Shown in pieces: positions 42,448 through 53,605 of a DNA stretch of 64,000 nt; position 1 is the stretch's first letter, and every line of letters begins with the position of its first letter. A model generated the notes under the pieces. The model was not told the DNA's origin, ran no database searches, and saw only the letters and a program-made list of their open reading frames with translations. A program made the position numbers and the translations under genes. Source of the DNA: Undaria pinnatifida (taxonomy: Eukaryota; Sar; Phaeophyceae; Laminariales; Alariaceae); the NCBI GenBank assembly GCA_012845835.1, contig JABAKD010000026.1, positions 8,790,558-8,854,557 on the forward strand, read 5' to 3'.

Positions 42448-44885
42448 TCAGAGGTCCAGCAAAGCTTGCGTAAGCTTCCTCTCGAAGTCCAGAGACTCCT
42501 CCCGCTCCCGCTTCAGCCTCTCCAACAACTCCCCGGCCCTTCCACCCACCCGCAAGCCCAGGACACTTTCCTCCGGCTGGGCATCCGGCGACGGTCGTTC
42601 GGCAACCGCCGCGGCCCCGCTTTCCCCTTCTGTGCATGTAGCTTTTCGACTGCCCGCTCCTCCCTGCCCGCCCGACGATCGAACGCTCGACTCAGCGCTG
42701 CGGAGGACGTTTTGTGTAACACGATGGGCACCCGGCTCATTTTCGGACCTGACGCAGACATGAGCAGTAGGAGCAGCAGCACTAGTAGCAGTAACAGGAG
42801 CGGCAGCACAAGTAGCAGCAGAAGCAGAAGCACCAGCACCAGCAGCACCAGTAGCAGCAGGAGGGGCAGTAACAGCAGGGACAGCAGGCGAGGGCGGCGG
42901 TGCAACACGTGAAGTGGCGGCGAGGCTGGATGTCGGCCTTCTGTCATGACCTGACGCGCCGCCTTCTCCTCGGCCACCGCCGCCGCCACCACTGCTGGCG
43001 ACGGCAGGCCGCACAACACCCGGCCCCGTTGCAGTTCCGTGATCACGCCCCAACCCACTGATGCCATTAGGACCAGCGTCCCTCCTGATAGTAACAGCAG
43101 TGTCCGTATCAGAAGGTTGCGAAAAGGACCGGGCCAGCGGGCGGCCCAGATTTTTGGCGAAGGTAGGCGCTTCCGGCGACAGAACCCACGGATTTTTCAC
43201 CGAATCCGCCACGGGTTGCGACAGCGCCGTAGCAGCGGTGGCGGTGGCGGCGGCCGGTTCTGTGGCGACAGCGATGCCGAATGACGGACCCCATGAGCTT
43301 TCACGGGAGAGGGCTACGCCAGGCGCCACCTCTTCGGCTGATTTGGATCGAGATATGGAGGGAGATGTTCGCGCTGCTGGCGATGGTGGTGCTGGTGATG
43401 GTGGTGGTGCTGGTGGTCCCACCGGCACCGCAGGACTGCTCACGGTCGACGCAAGGGGACGCCGTGATGGCTTCTCTTGGGCAGACAAGTCTACGGTAGG
43501 AGCCGATACGGTGGTCGAGGGCAAAGGTGCCGGCTGCCGCTTCTGATTTGTCCGAGGCAGGTTTGGTGGGTCGAACCCCTTGCATTCTTCCACCCCGCCA
43601 TCCACTGGTGAGTTGGGAGGTTCGAAACTTTTGGACTCCTCCACCCCGCCGAAAAGCGACTGCTCGTCCCCGGATAGGTCAGCGCGTAGGCGCAACCGCA
43701 GAGTGTGGACCTTCACGGCGTCTCCTCGAGCTGCTGTTGCCGCTGCCGCTGACGGTGACGATGTCCCCGCCCTTTTCGCCGGCGGCTCTATAACGACAAC
43801 GTCTTCAATATCCGGGGCAGGCCTTTTGAAGCGTGACAAGTTAGTAGTCGTTTCGATCGGCAATACTTCGTCCACCACTGTAACAAACTTTCCCGAACCT
43901 CTGGCCTCGCTCGGTTCATCCTCCTCAATGTCGATGGTTGTTACGATCGGCAGAGCCGGGGGGGCAGTAGTTGGCGGAGTCGGAGCCATGGACGATAGCT
44001 CGCCCGATGCCGCCGTGGGCGACGCAACGCTTGCGCGATGAAGCCCGATGACTCCAGTCACACGAGTCGCACCGGCAACCGCACCCGGTGCGGACGCGGG
44101 CGCCGACGACGAAACCGTCGTTATCGCCGTTACACCTGCAGTATTTGTAGGCAGTGGGGATCTTGGCAAGGACGCAGAAGTCTCAGGAGGCGGTGACGGT
44201 GTGGACGGAATCCGGTTTACGCTTCTGTTCCCGTCGTGGACTGCTCGTCCGTTTGCGTTATCAATGGGCGCTTGTGCAGAGGGTAACGCAGGCGCAGAAT
44301 TGTTGCCGGCAGGCGGTGCTCTCCTCGCTAACGAGGACGACCGATTCACAGCAGAGTCGGCGCCAAAGCGCTCCTCTCGAGCCCGCGCTCTCGCTTTCTG
44401 CATCTCCGCGGCTAGCTTTGAGGGAGACATGGATCGCGCCGCCTCTTCCGCGATTGCGGCGGGCCCGCCGCCGCTGAGACTGCGCTTGCGCCTGGCAGTC
44501 TGTGGCGTCTTCGCGCCGGTTTCGCCCCGACTCCTACCTTCCGTCTCCTCTTCGTCAAAGCCAACATTCTCTCCATAACGCTCCTTGAAAGATGACGCCA
44601 GAGAGAAAAGGTTGTTCTGCGTGACAAGATTGTCTCCGCCGGTGCCGAGCCCGGCGGCACCAGCGCCGCGGTAAATCGAGGAACCAGCACCGGCTTCGCC
44701 GCCCCCCCCCGCTTTGCCCGGACTCCACAGCACCTTCGGTTCCCTCCCCGGGTTGGTCTGTTTGTTGGGGTGAGAAACCTTCCTCGCCTTCGGAGCAGGC
44801 GAGGTGCCCGCGGCCGCGTCAGATCCGGCCACGCGTTTCCCGCCCCTGCCGCCCCTTCGGGCCTGAGCTCTACCTCCTCTACCTT
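42448..44885 (-). CDS. Low-complexity Ala/Pro/Ser-rich protein, exon 2
   Basis: After the acceptor TTTTCATCAG the exon reads GRGGRAQARRGGRGGKR, an Arg/Gly-rich basic patch suited to RNA or DNA binding, and then about 790 residues to TAA-type stop at 42448. Short conserved-looking islands break the disorder: LFSLASSFKERYGENVGF (about 80 residues in), SPSKLAAEMQKARARAREER (basic helix), and the C-terminal helix GELLERLKREREESLDF to LTQALLDL, a probable coiled coil. The rest is Ala/Pro/Ser/Thr-rich, much of it over imperfect trinucleotide repeats (for example 42760-42870). A GTG in the exon at 44830 is not the start; the RGG reading continues upstream to the acceptor. No known family; a nuclear scaffold or RNA-binding role is only a guess. 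Confidence 0.7.
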
Positions 44886-45116
44886 CTGATGAAAATAACC
44901 CGTCGCAAACCGAATCGAGAGGAAATTAAACGAAACAAACGAACGTAAGCAGGTGTTGGGACAGCGAAGGGGGGGCATTGAGAGAAGGTGTCAACGGGTG
45001 GGTGCGGAGGCCTGGATGTTGTCGAGTATCGACATTATATCACGCGCCTACTAAACGGAAGCTATACTGCTGTTAACTTCTGCCGAATTGAGATGGACGG
45101 CTTGTCGAACAAAAAT

Positions 45117-45308
45117 CAGGGGTTTTCAAGGGTCATGACGAGACCCGCGGATCATGTCAGGAGGTTATCAAAACCTTGCGGGTCGAGTTGGTTCGGGTCT
45201 GGAGGTGTTTGAAATATTACGTGATGGGCCGGGTTGGGTCAGGAGGTTTTCAACTCTAACTGGTCGGGAAGGGTTACCCTGACTCGACCTGACCCGTGAA
45301 AGGCCCTG
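45117..45308. mobile_element. hAT-type MITE rich in GACCCG, copy 2
   Basis: Begins CAGGGGTTTTCAAGGGTCA and ends TGACCCGTGAAAGGCCCTG, like 23940-24152. The flanks (ACAAAAAT and AAAATATT) match poorly, so the copy is older. It lies in the intron of the minus-strand low-complexity protein gene. Confidence 0.65.
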
Positions 45309-47704
45309 AAAATATTGGCGACGATTACTAGCGATGACAGCATCAACCAAATGAAGAAACCAACCAAGGCTGCTGGGGTTGGGAATGTGTCCGAGTCAAG
45401 CGTACGGAGCTGTAAGACGCGCGCAGCATTGCGATACAGTCTGTACTCGTATCATAATGCTGCACGATTTTGAAGATGCTAGATTAGATCGTACTCGATG
45501 TTTCTTCGGTCGTTAGACATGAGTCCCAACGGGTAAATTTAACCTGCTGCTGTTGATAAGTGTTAGAGCTACGATCTGGGGCAGCCATAAAACGCACATA
45601 AGTCATGGAGTCGTATTTCATGCACCATTGCTGTGAGTTATTAAGCGGACGTTACATTTAGAAGGGCTGACCCTGACACCTGATATGAAAAAAAAAATGT
45701 AACATTTTTATAATTCGACTCGATTTCGCCGAGATATCCGTAAGAGTATTCTACAAGTACCATTTTTTTATTTTTAGGTGACGTTTAGACCGTAAAATCC
45801 TAACAGGTACGTAATGGTATGACAGCGTTGGACAGTTCCAAAAATCATCGTTCCCGAACGAGGCCAAATTAGGCGGGGACGTTATTAGAGACATGATGAG
45901 AAGATCGACGTCAGTTTTATTGGTCAATCCGTCGCCCAGTAGGGCAAAGATAATTACCCATACCTACGTAGAAATCAAGTGCAACGAGAAAAAGGTATGT
46001 ACTGCGACACCGCTCAATTCTGCGATTTGTTATCTGGAATTTCAAGACCAATTAATATACAGGCCGATTTCCGACTGGACTATATTTAGATCGGATGCTT
46101 CTGGGCCTCCTTATTGTCAGCCAAGTCGAGTTTATAGCTTTGGTGCTCTTTCTGGAGGCGGTTTGTGCGAGGGAGCACTGCTGTATGGCAGTCCATGGTT
46201 GGTTGGAAGTCTGATCTCTGCGCGTTCTCCGCGAGCAACGCGTGCTTCGCGCGCGACGAACCCTTGTCCAGGCGGGTTGGTGGTGTTGGACTTAGCCGAA
46301 AGTCGCCGAAGCTACAGCAGGCGTAGCCGTTGTTGGCAAAACGACATCGATACCGCGCGCTGCTGCCATCGTACGATACACGCCGCTAGCGGGCGGAGCT
46401 GGGAATAATGCGCACGCTGACTTGCGGCGAAAAGCACCAGAAGTGATTGTCAAGCCAGCGTCGGCGCTGGTGTATGATACTGCTGTGTGGCACCGTACCT
46501 GGTATGGGTGTGTCGGCGTGTGAGTGTGTGTTTTGAAGTGGGATGAGCGATGCGATGAGTTGAAAAAAATGAGGCGCAAAAGCTCTTTTTCGACTGTGCA
46601 AGAAGGCCGATTCGGGCTTCAGTCAGAAAAGGGCCGTTTTCGACTTGCGGATCCGACTGTGAAGTAGTTGGCTTAACACCGTATTCGTGACGCCCGTGCG
46701 AAATTTTGTCTTTCCTGGCTGTTCGATTTTTTTTTCCCGTGCGTTTCAATTGCGCTTCTATTTCTTTGGGGTGCATTGTCGGTCATACCTGTCGAAAAGA
46801 AAAACCCGGAAGGCACGCCTCGGTTGGTGCACGAACAACGCCATGCCAATTTTTCAATTTTTCATGTCCAACTGCGTAAAATTGGGCGGCGCGTTGCCGA
46901 TCTCCCGTTTTGAGAGGGTCTTGGCTGGCCCAGCTCGTATGGTACCGCTGCGGTAAGCGTCGGTAAAGGAGGCGGCAGAGCTACACAACAAAACGTGGCC
47001 TCATGAGACTTTTTCCTCTTTGACATTCAGGCTTCAATTACCTGGCACCTGGTACCTGGTACGATTTATGCTCGAACGATAAGAGTCGTCTATAGACTCG
47101 TGAACATGACACGGCTCGGTCTCCGTCCCAGCCTCGTACTGCATTCTCATGCGCGTTCTTGCTTCATAAAGATCTGCAGCGAAACGGAACGAGTCCTTGG
47201 GACGAAATTGCATTCGCTGTGAGCCAAAGCTTAGTACTTTTTAATATTTACGCAGTCTCCCCGAGCCTGCTGCCAACGGCAGGCCTTATCGCATCATACC
47301 TCGTGCGCCTCCTCCTGTACCGCCGCCTCCTCTCCCGCCGCCTTCGCCTCCATTTTCCCCTCGCCCTGGAGCAGGGTTAGGATTCGCCTGGTTCGAACCT
47401 CGACCTGATTTGTTCAATTACACCACACAAAGTACCAATATAATGGAGAAAGGGAGTCGCTCAGCTAATGGCAGCAATTATCGGCCCGGAGACGCAGGCA
47501 GGCACTGATATATGACTGCAACCACTTACTGCTGTGCTGTTGCGTTGAAGGTGAGGCTCGTTGCGCAACAGCAGCAATGTGCCTCCCCCTCGCGATAAAA
47601 CAAGAGTGTCAACCACAAAAGAGTCTGCTGATGCACCTGGCGTATAGCGCAATTATCACGCCTCTGGGCTTTCCCCACCACCATTATAAAGACCCCAACC
47701 TTAC

Positions 47705-47798
47705 CTCGTCCGCCTGCCTTCCCACTCTTGGCACCCGCCCTTCCCCCACGTCTGCCTCGTTCGTTCGCCATGTTGGCAGCAAGGAACACTGCCGCCAT
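47705..47798 (-). CDS. Low-complexity protein, exon 1
   Basis: ATG at 47798 (or a second at 47771) reads MAAVFLAANMANERG then RRGGRAGAKSGKAGGR and ends CGAG before GTAAGG. It leaves one base; the exon at 44885 needs exactly one, and the join gives Glu followed by more RGG. The matching Arg/Gly composition on both sides of a 2.8-kb intron supports the join. Total length about 843 residues. The intron carries a GACCCG MITE. Confidence 0.55.
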
Positions 47799-50700
47799 TT
47801 GTTCACTCTGATCCTTGTGGGTTTCACGTGATAAGGGTTTGACGTACATTAGGCGGGGTGAGGTATCGAACATCCCCGGGGTAAGCCTAATATTTTGGCA
47901 GAAAAGCCCGACGATATCTGATGCTACGTTACGGAATACACACCACGGTGATCGGCGAGTTACCCGAACAACTGTGTGGCCTTGGAGTTGAAATATATTA
48001 CCTTAGTATGGTGGAAGGAGCGTCGGGGTCGGGATCACTGTCGATCTTACTGGTGGATCCGGCGATCCGGCACTAGATACGTACAAGTATATTTTTTTGG
48101 ACATGTTTTCGATTGAACCGTTACCACTTGGCGCCAAAAAAAACCATAACCGCCCTCCCACTGCTGTGGACGGCGCGTGGCTAAAGTCTCGCGCTGGACG
48201 CCGGTGATCCGCCAATAAGATCGCGAGAAGATTCGCGCAGTCAGCATGCGTGACAGAGATCGAAAACTGTGCGTGAACAATTTGAATGACCAGTGGTATG
48301 TGTGAGGAGGTATATCATACCCGCGGGTCCCGTAGCTGGCAAACAGCTCACTCAGTCAGTCAGCAAAAAAACAAAGAAAGCAGTTTCAATGTCGTCGTTG
48401 TCATCTTTCGTATTGGTAGGAAAAACAGCATACACGTGGGCACGGCCTGGAGACAACCGTGCATGCATGTATTACTACCTAAGGGCGGTCCGCCTGACTG
48501 TGCCGTTCCCCTGCCACACCTTTCGCGGAAAATGCCTACTACTACCTGTACAGGTAGTAGTGCATGATAAAATACACCAAAATCCGTCAGTACTAGGAAA
48601 GAGAGAACTGCGAAAAGCCACCCGTCCTTTATTCCTTTTTTTCCCCCGGTACCTACCCTTAATGGAACAGAGATCTCTATTTATTTCTTCTGCGCGTTGA
48701 TTGTATGCCAGCTCTTACTTGTTGTACTTTGTGGGGAATTATCCTGATCTCGGCCGTTTACTGCGCTCTTCGGTGCTGTCTTATTACAGCCGGCGGCGGC
48801 TGGCGATGACGATGTTGTATTTTGCATGCATTTGATTTTTAAAATCTCTCCACCGAGTCCCGGGTGGAGTTTTCCTTTTTCTTGCTCTTGACCATTTTTC
48901 CTCTTTTGCCCGTTTTCCTGTCGAGATCAACGAAGCAGCATAACTTTACGTGTGCGCTCTGACCCTCAGAGTGCTGTCCCTGTCGCTTGGAGCAACAACT
49001 GCTCGATCAGGCCTGAACGTTGTTTTCGTCGTTTGCAGCCCCCTTTCAATGGACTGCGAATGAATGAGCATGATATCGAATGCATATTTTTTCATGAGTA
49101 GTTGTTGCCGATTCGAGGCGACTTCCCGAAGATCCATCAGCAAGGGAGGAGGCGTTTCGTGCCACTCGCATCATCAGAGACAGAGCTGTCAGCTGATTGT
49201 CGGAGGCTTTTCTGTTATTAGCTGTGTGCTCGTTCTTCTGCTTGCAGCTGTGCTTTTTAGCTTGCGTACGCCTCGATTTCATTTCATTTAGCAGCGTTCA
49301 TTCCAGTAAAATGGACAGGGCGTACGGACACGTGCTTGCACTTTCCCCCACACCATAGACTATAATAAGAACCCCTGCGTTCACGGTTTGATGCGCTTTT
49401 AAGTTTCGTCCGCCCATTTGCCATGCCAACAAAGGTAAACCGGTGGATTGGGTAATGGACTCCGCCGGAAGTGGGATGGGGTTTCAACAGAGAATATAAC
49501 CAGAGATGATATATACCAGGTATCAGAGAGTAACCAAAGATGTTATGGCGAGGCTGTCGCACAATTGGCAGGCGGTGCCTCTCTGTCGTAGTAGTAAATA
49601 TGTTATTACAGTGAACGATCATGCATGTCGTTTTCCTCCCCACTTCGCGGCCGTCAGATACGCTTTTACCGCCGGCGATTCTCGTGAACTTCACATATGC
49701 TCCTTGGTTGCTAGATGAGCACCGATCGGTGAACATGCGCCAACTTCGTAATCCACCGTCTTTACGAGCTTTCTTGGCCATATAACACTATATGCCCGGT
49801 CTCCATCGTATCGAAATCCAGCCTCTGACCTCCTACGCTTTGACCCGATGCTATAGAAGTGCGCGACCCTGTGTTTCTACCGGCCCGTACGAATATGGGA
49901 CTGCAGAAACTATGAATATCAGGTACCGTGTTCTTCAGCACGTGAAAAACGTTCCCATTTATCCCCACCCAGTGGACGTTAAGATGGCTGCACGTTCCAA
50001 CCTTGACCATTCCACCCCGCCTTCGTACGAATCAAGATGAACTAAAGCATGAGCGCAGCATATAGCTACAGTCAAAATGTTGTCTGCTTCGCTCCACGCT
50101 TGCCATTCCGTATACGGTACCGCCTAAACACAGCCAGCCGCACAAAACGGAATCAAGAATGCCGTCGTTGTGAAGTTTCTTAATTGTGGACCCTCGAAAC
50201 TCTTGATCGTCGTAGAGCCGCTCCTCCGGTAAATAGCAGTGTCCGCAATGGCACAACGCATCCTGTAGGAGGCGACCACGGTCCGACATCCTTCACTATC
50301 TGCAAGTAAAAACACTTCCAGAAACAATAGATTCATCTCTGGGCAAGTACGGGAAACACTAGGCAATCTCGTAGGGTATCGAATCAATGCAAGGTAGCCC
50401 CATGGTGTATCTTAGCTCCATCTACGAATCAATGCAAGAAAAACTCACTGCGAAGGTGTACCTTAGTGTAGCTGTAGCTAAGAAACAATTCAACGAGCGC
50501 AGACTGTCCTCGTCGCTTTCTGGGCGAAGACGAAACCGAGTGGAAGAAGCGAGCGTAACAACGGAAAAATGTATTGTCTCGCTGAAAAAGTATCCGCCAT
50601 AAATAACGCGATGCAAATACTAAACACAGCGAGAAAACGCATCGCGCGAGTAAGCTAACATCAACGCAACTAAACGAATGCTGAGGGCGCTAGACCCAAT

Positions 50701-52036
50701 GCAGCACGACGTAAAGCAAGTGGTACAGAAACCGGCGGGCCCTTACGTCAACGGGAGGGGAGATCTACTCTCTGACCGCGGGTCAGCGTAAAAATAGTGC
50801 AATAGCGCAGAGAGACGGCCGAAACAACAACAACGACGCTTACGGCCGAGGTCTAACCTACATCTTATCCTTGGACACCATCCGCACTGCCACTTTAAAT
50901 ACCAACTGCGCCCCAATTAGCCCGTCCTCCAGCCCCCGGATTACAAACAAATACGCGATTGTATCCATGTTATGTCCATTCAGAAAACCGTTCTTCTGCC
51001 CGCGTTTGTCAAAAACCTATCCGAAGGATATATCGTCATTTGCTCTGCCCCTCGTTTATCAAAATGATCTGGAAGTATCTATATATATCACTGGCGCTGC
51101 TGTATAAGCAGCAAAAGCCCTAGCGGTCAGCACAAAAAAAACGGTCGGGAAGTTAGAGCGATGCCCTACCTTGAAAATTGACCAATACAAAACGATCCCA
51201 CTCTAATTCCAAGTAGTCTGCCCCCAAAAACGTGGGCGCAGTTCTAAAAAGGTTTAAAAGGCGGCCGGGCATCCGCTTCGCCCCGAGGCGTAGACACTTC
51301 TCTGCGCTGCCGTAGTCTACTTAGAGATGGCTCGAAGTCTGGCTTGCGTCCATTGGTAGAGCGCGGGGGAGACGACAAAACGGTCCGTAAGGGGGGACAA
51401 CAATAACGCAACGCCCCCCTGGGCGGCGCACTTCAAAACGTCCACCCGTTCCCATGGCAATGCTTCCACCACCTGGTAGGGATGTTGGAAAGGCAAAATG
51501 CGGAGGTTGGGTTGAGCCTAGCGGCGACGTATTTTCCCCTATTTTAACATCGCTGTAAAACATGGAAGCGGTCAACGAGGCTCGATGGTTATGATGGTTA
51601 TGTTGGCCATTATTAATCAATGCCATAATTGACGGAGGGAAGGAAGGATTACCGCTCGCGCGTCGTGCGTGCCATAAATACTCTAGTTACCACCGTTAAC
51701 AGACCCGGCGAGAATCACCAAGCAAGGGTAGAAGTAGGTCAACGAGAGTCGACGAAAGGAGAGAGCACTGGACTCGAAGCACTAAGGGCGTGCAACGCGA
51801 GAAACCGGAGAGGTAGGGGAGAAAAGCCTCACTGGGCCTGAAAACAATCGAGCGGGCCGCAAGACATATGATAGAATGAGCGCATACCCAAACACGTACA
51901 CGAGTCTAGGTCAATGTCGGGACTTGAAGTCACGCACCCCATGCTCAGGAGCAGACGATCTATCCACCAAGCCAGCCACATGACTTACTAACAGTAGTCT
52001 ATGGGTGGTGCTATACAACCAACAAGGTTGGTGAGC
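47799..52036. other. No confirmed gene
   Basis: Several open frames exist (49284-49781 -, starting MAKKARKDGGLRSW; 50032-50289 -, reading CHCGHCYLPEERLYDDQEF; 51321-51626 -), but none combines a domain with matching splice sites. 50032-50289 has a good upstream acceptor (TTTTTACTTGCAG), yet all three frames are open across it. An R4 fragment lies at about 51195-51260. Confidence 0.35.
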
Positions 52037-52434
52037 CTACACGCTCTTGACACTCACCGGCTCTAATGGCGACCCCCCAATGGCTGCCGCCGCCGATTTA
52101 CAAGTTTCGATCACCGGTCCAGGCACCTTCCCGGTGCTGACGCAAATTGCCACCGGCACCAACACGATCGAAACATCAATCGCCAATCGAAGGGCCGACT
52201 GAGCAAATTGTCGCACCGGCTGGTTGTCTTCGCCGTACCCGGCTTCGCCGGCTCCTTGCTCCGCGAAAGGATTGCGGCCATCAACGCGATCAACAAGATC
52301 GCCGTACTCCGTAGAGTCTATGAGGCGCTGGCGGGCATCGTCAATCGACCCTTGCGAAGGTCGGGGAGAGGCCTTTTGGCGGCTTGATTGTCCTCGAACA
52401 GGGCGAGAGAAAGCGCTTTGCGCTTGCGACTGAA
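52037..52434 (-). CDS. Plastid-protein-like membrane protein, exon 2
   Basis: After a strong acceptor (CCCTTTTTGTCTCCCCTGCAG) the exon reads QSQAQSAFSRPVRGQSS. QSAFSRP resembles the ASAFAP cleavage motif of plastid proteins in algae with complex red plastids. A Ser/Arg/Pro-rich transit-like stretch follows, then an acidic part (DDARQRLIDSTEYGDLVDR), a transmembrane segment (LRLAIDVSIVLVPVAICV) and a short tail ending PVSVKSV. Incoming phase 1 matches exon 1. The mature protein would be about 115 residues with one membrane span. I do not recognise the family. Confidence 0.6.
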
Positions 52435-52569
52435 CTGCAGGGGAGACAAAAAGGGAATGGGCGTTTCGTGGATTTTTTACGTACCAGGGTTTCAGAAAAA
52501 GACTCGAGAATACCACCAGCCGTTGTCATGTAACGGTCACAGGTTTTCAGAAGAAAGCCCGGAGCTCAC

Positions 52570-52660
52570 GCTGGATGACCAAGGATCCAGCAGTCAGCAC
52601 GAAGAACAGGACCCAACACCTAGAAACTTAGAATTCGAGACCACTACTCACGGCAGTCAT
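52570..52660 (-). CDS. Plastid-protein-like membrane protein, exon 1 with in-frame stop
   Basis: ATG at 52660 reads MTAVSSGLEF, then TAA at 52628-52630, then in the same frame VSRCWVLFFVLTAGSLVIQ, a typical signal-peptide core, and a donor at C|GTGAGC. Joining to 52434 restores Leu and the A-Q-S-A-F motif. The leader, motif and phase fit so well that the single stop looks like a recent mutation or a base error, since no intron removes it in frame. The CAA-TTT-rich flank just upstream belongs to a dispersed R2-type repeat (52690-52775). Confidence 0.5.
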
Positions 52661-52775
52661 TTTGTTTCAAACCAAATATTTTTATAAAATTATTCCAAAC
52701 ACGTCAGCCGTGCGATCGACCAATTGAGTGGTCGATACTGATATTTTGCAAGCTGCGTGATACTTCGGCCAACAA

Positions 52776-53596
52776 GCGCGCCTCTGAGCCGCAAGTGGAT
52801 GGTATGGTGGGTGAGGGTACTAGGACTGCTGTGTGGATTACGCCGCATGCTAAGGTGACACGATTCGTGTGTGGCATCCAAAGATCAATATACGAACAGA
52901 TCGATGGTACCAGGTGTCATATATATTCCGAACGCCGAGTATACGATACCTGGTGTTGTAGATCGACGAACTTACTGCGATATAGACGCCTTCGGAGACC
53001 ACCCTCGGCAGTTTTTCGCCCTCTCAGATTATTCTGAGCTCTTCATTGCGGACGGGGGGGATTTCTTTCTCCGGATCCATCTCTGGATGCTTTTTTATTA
53101 AATTTCAGCTGTTGGTTTAGTTTAGTTTTTTCCTTTTATTTTTCACCCCTGCTTCTTCTGCGCACACCGCCAAGGAAGAGCACGAATCAACCTCCCATAG
53201 CCTCAATATCTACGCACCGCAAAGACAGCAGAACAGCCTGCAATAGGGCCCTGCACAAAACAGTAGAGTACATACCTGATACAACAATACGCCCGTGTCG
53301 GCCAGACAGCAGGGTGCGCCAGCGCAAGCAAGCAGACAATAACAGTTGTTGCCGAGAGTCACCATGTACATGTATGCATGAGTATTTATGTTTCCCGCTT
53401 TCCTCTTTGTTGTTGTTATTGTTGTTTGAATGCGAGTATTTATGTTTTCTTTTTTCCCTTTTTGTTGTTGTTTGAAAGCGTCATATAGCCACCAATAACT
53501 AATTTAGATTTTTCCCAAGCACCACTGACACTCAGCCCTGTGACGGTCCGCTGTCTAGACGTGTGACGGCCCGCTGTCTAGACGTATTGTACTATA
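52776..53596. other. No gene seen
   Basis: Short plus-strand open frames (52795-53101) and T-rich sequence with a duplicated TTATGTTT-TTGTTGTTG phrase near 53385-53475. No exon recognised. Confidence 0.4.
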
Positions 53597-53605
53597 TTTA
53601 TTTTA

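Noticed and set aside
46296-46500. Exon-like plus-strand segment between TTAG and GTATGG
   Set aside because: Re-reading base by base gives an in-frame stop near 46440 and the upstream acceptor lacks a pyrimidine tract.
51915-51985. tRNA-like sequence on the minus strand (A-box-like TGGCTTGGTGG, B-box-like ACTTCAAGTCC)
   Set aside because: The anticodon arm does not fold into a 5-bp stem with a 7-base loop and the acceptor stem has a bulge. At best it is a tRNA-derived repeat.
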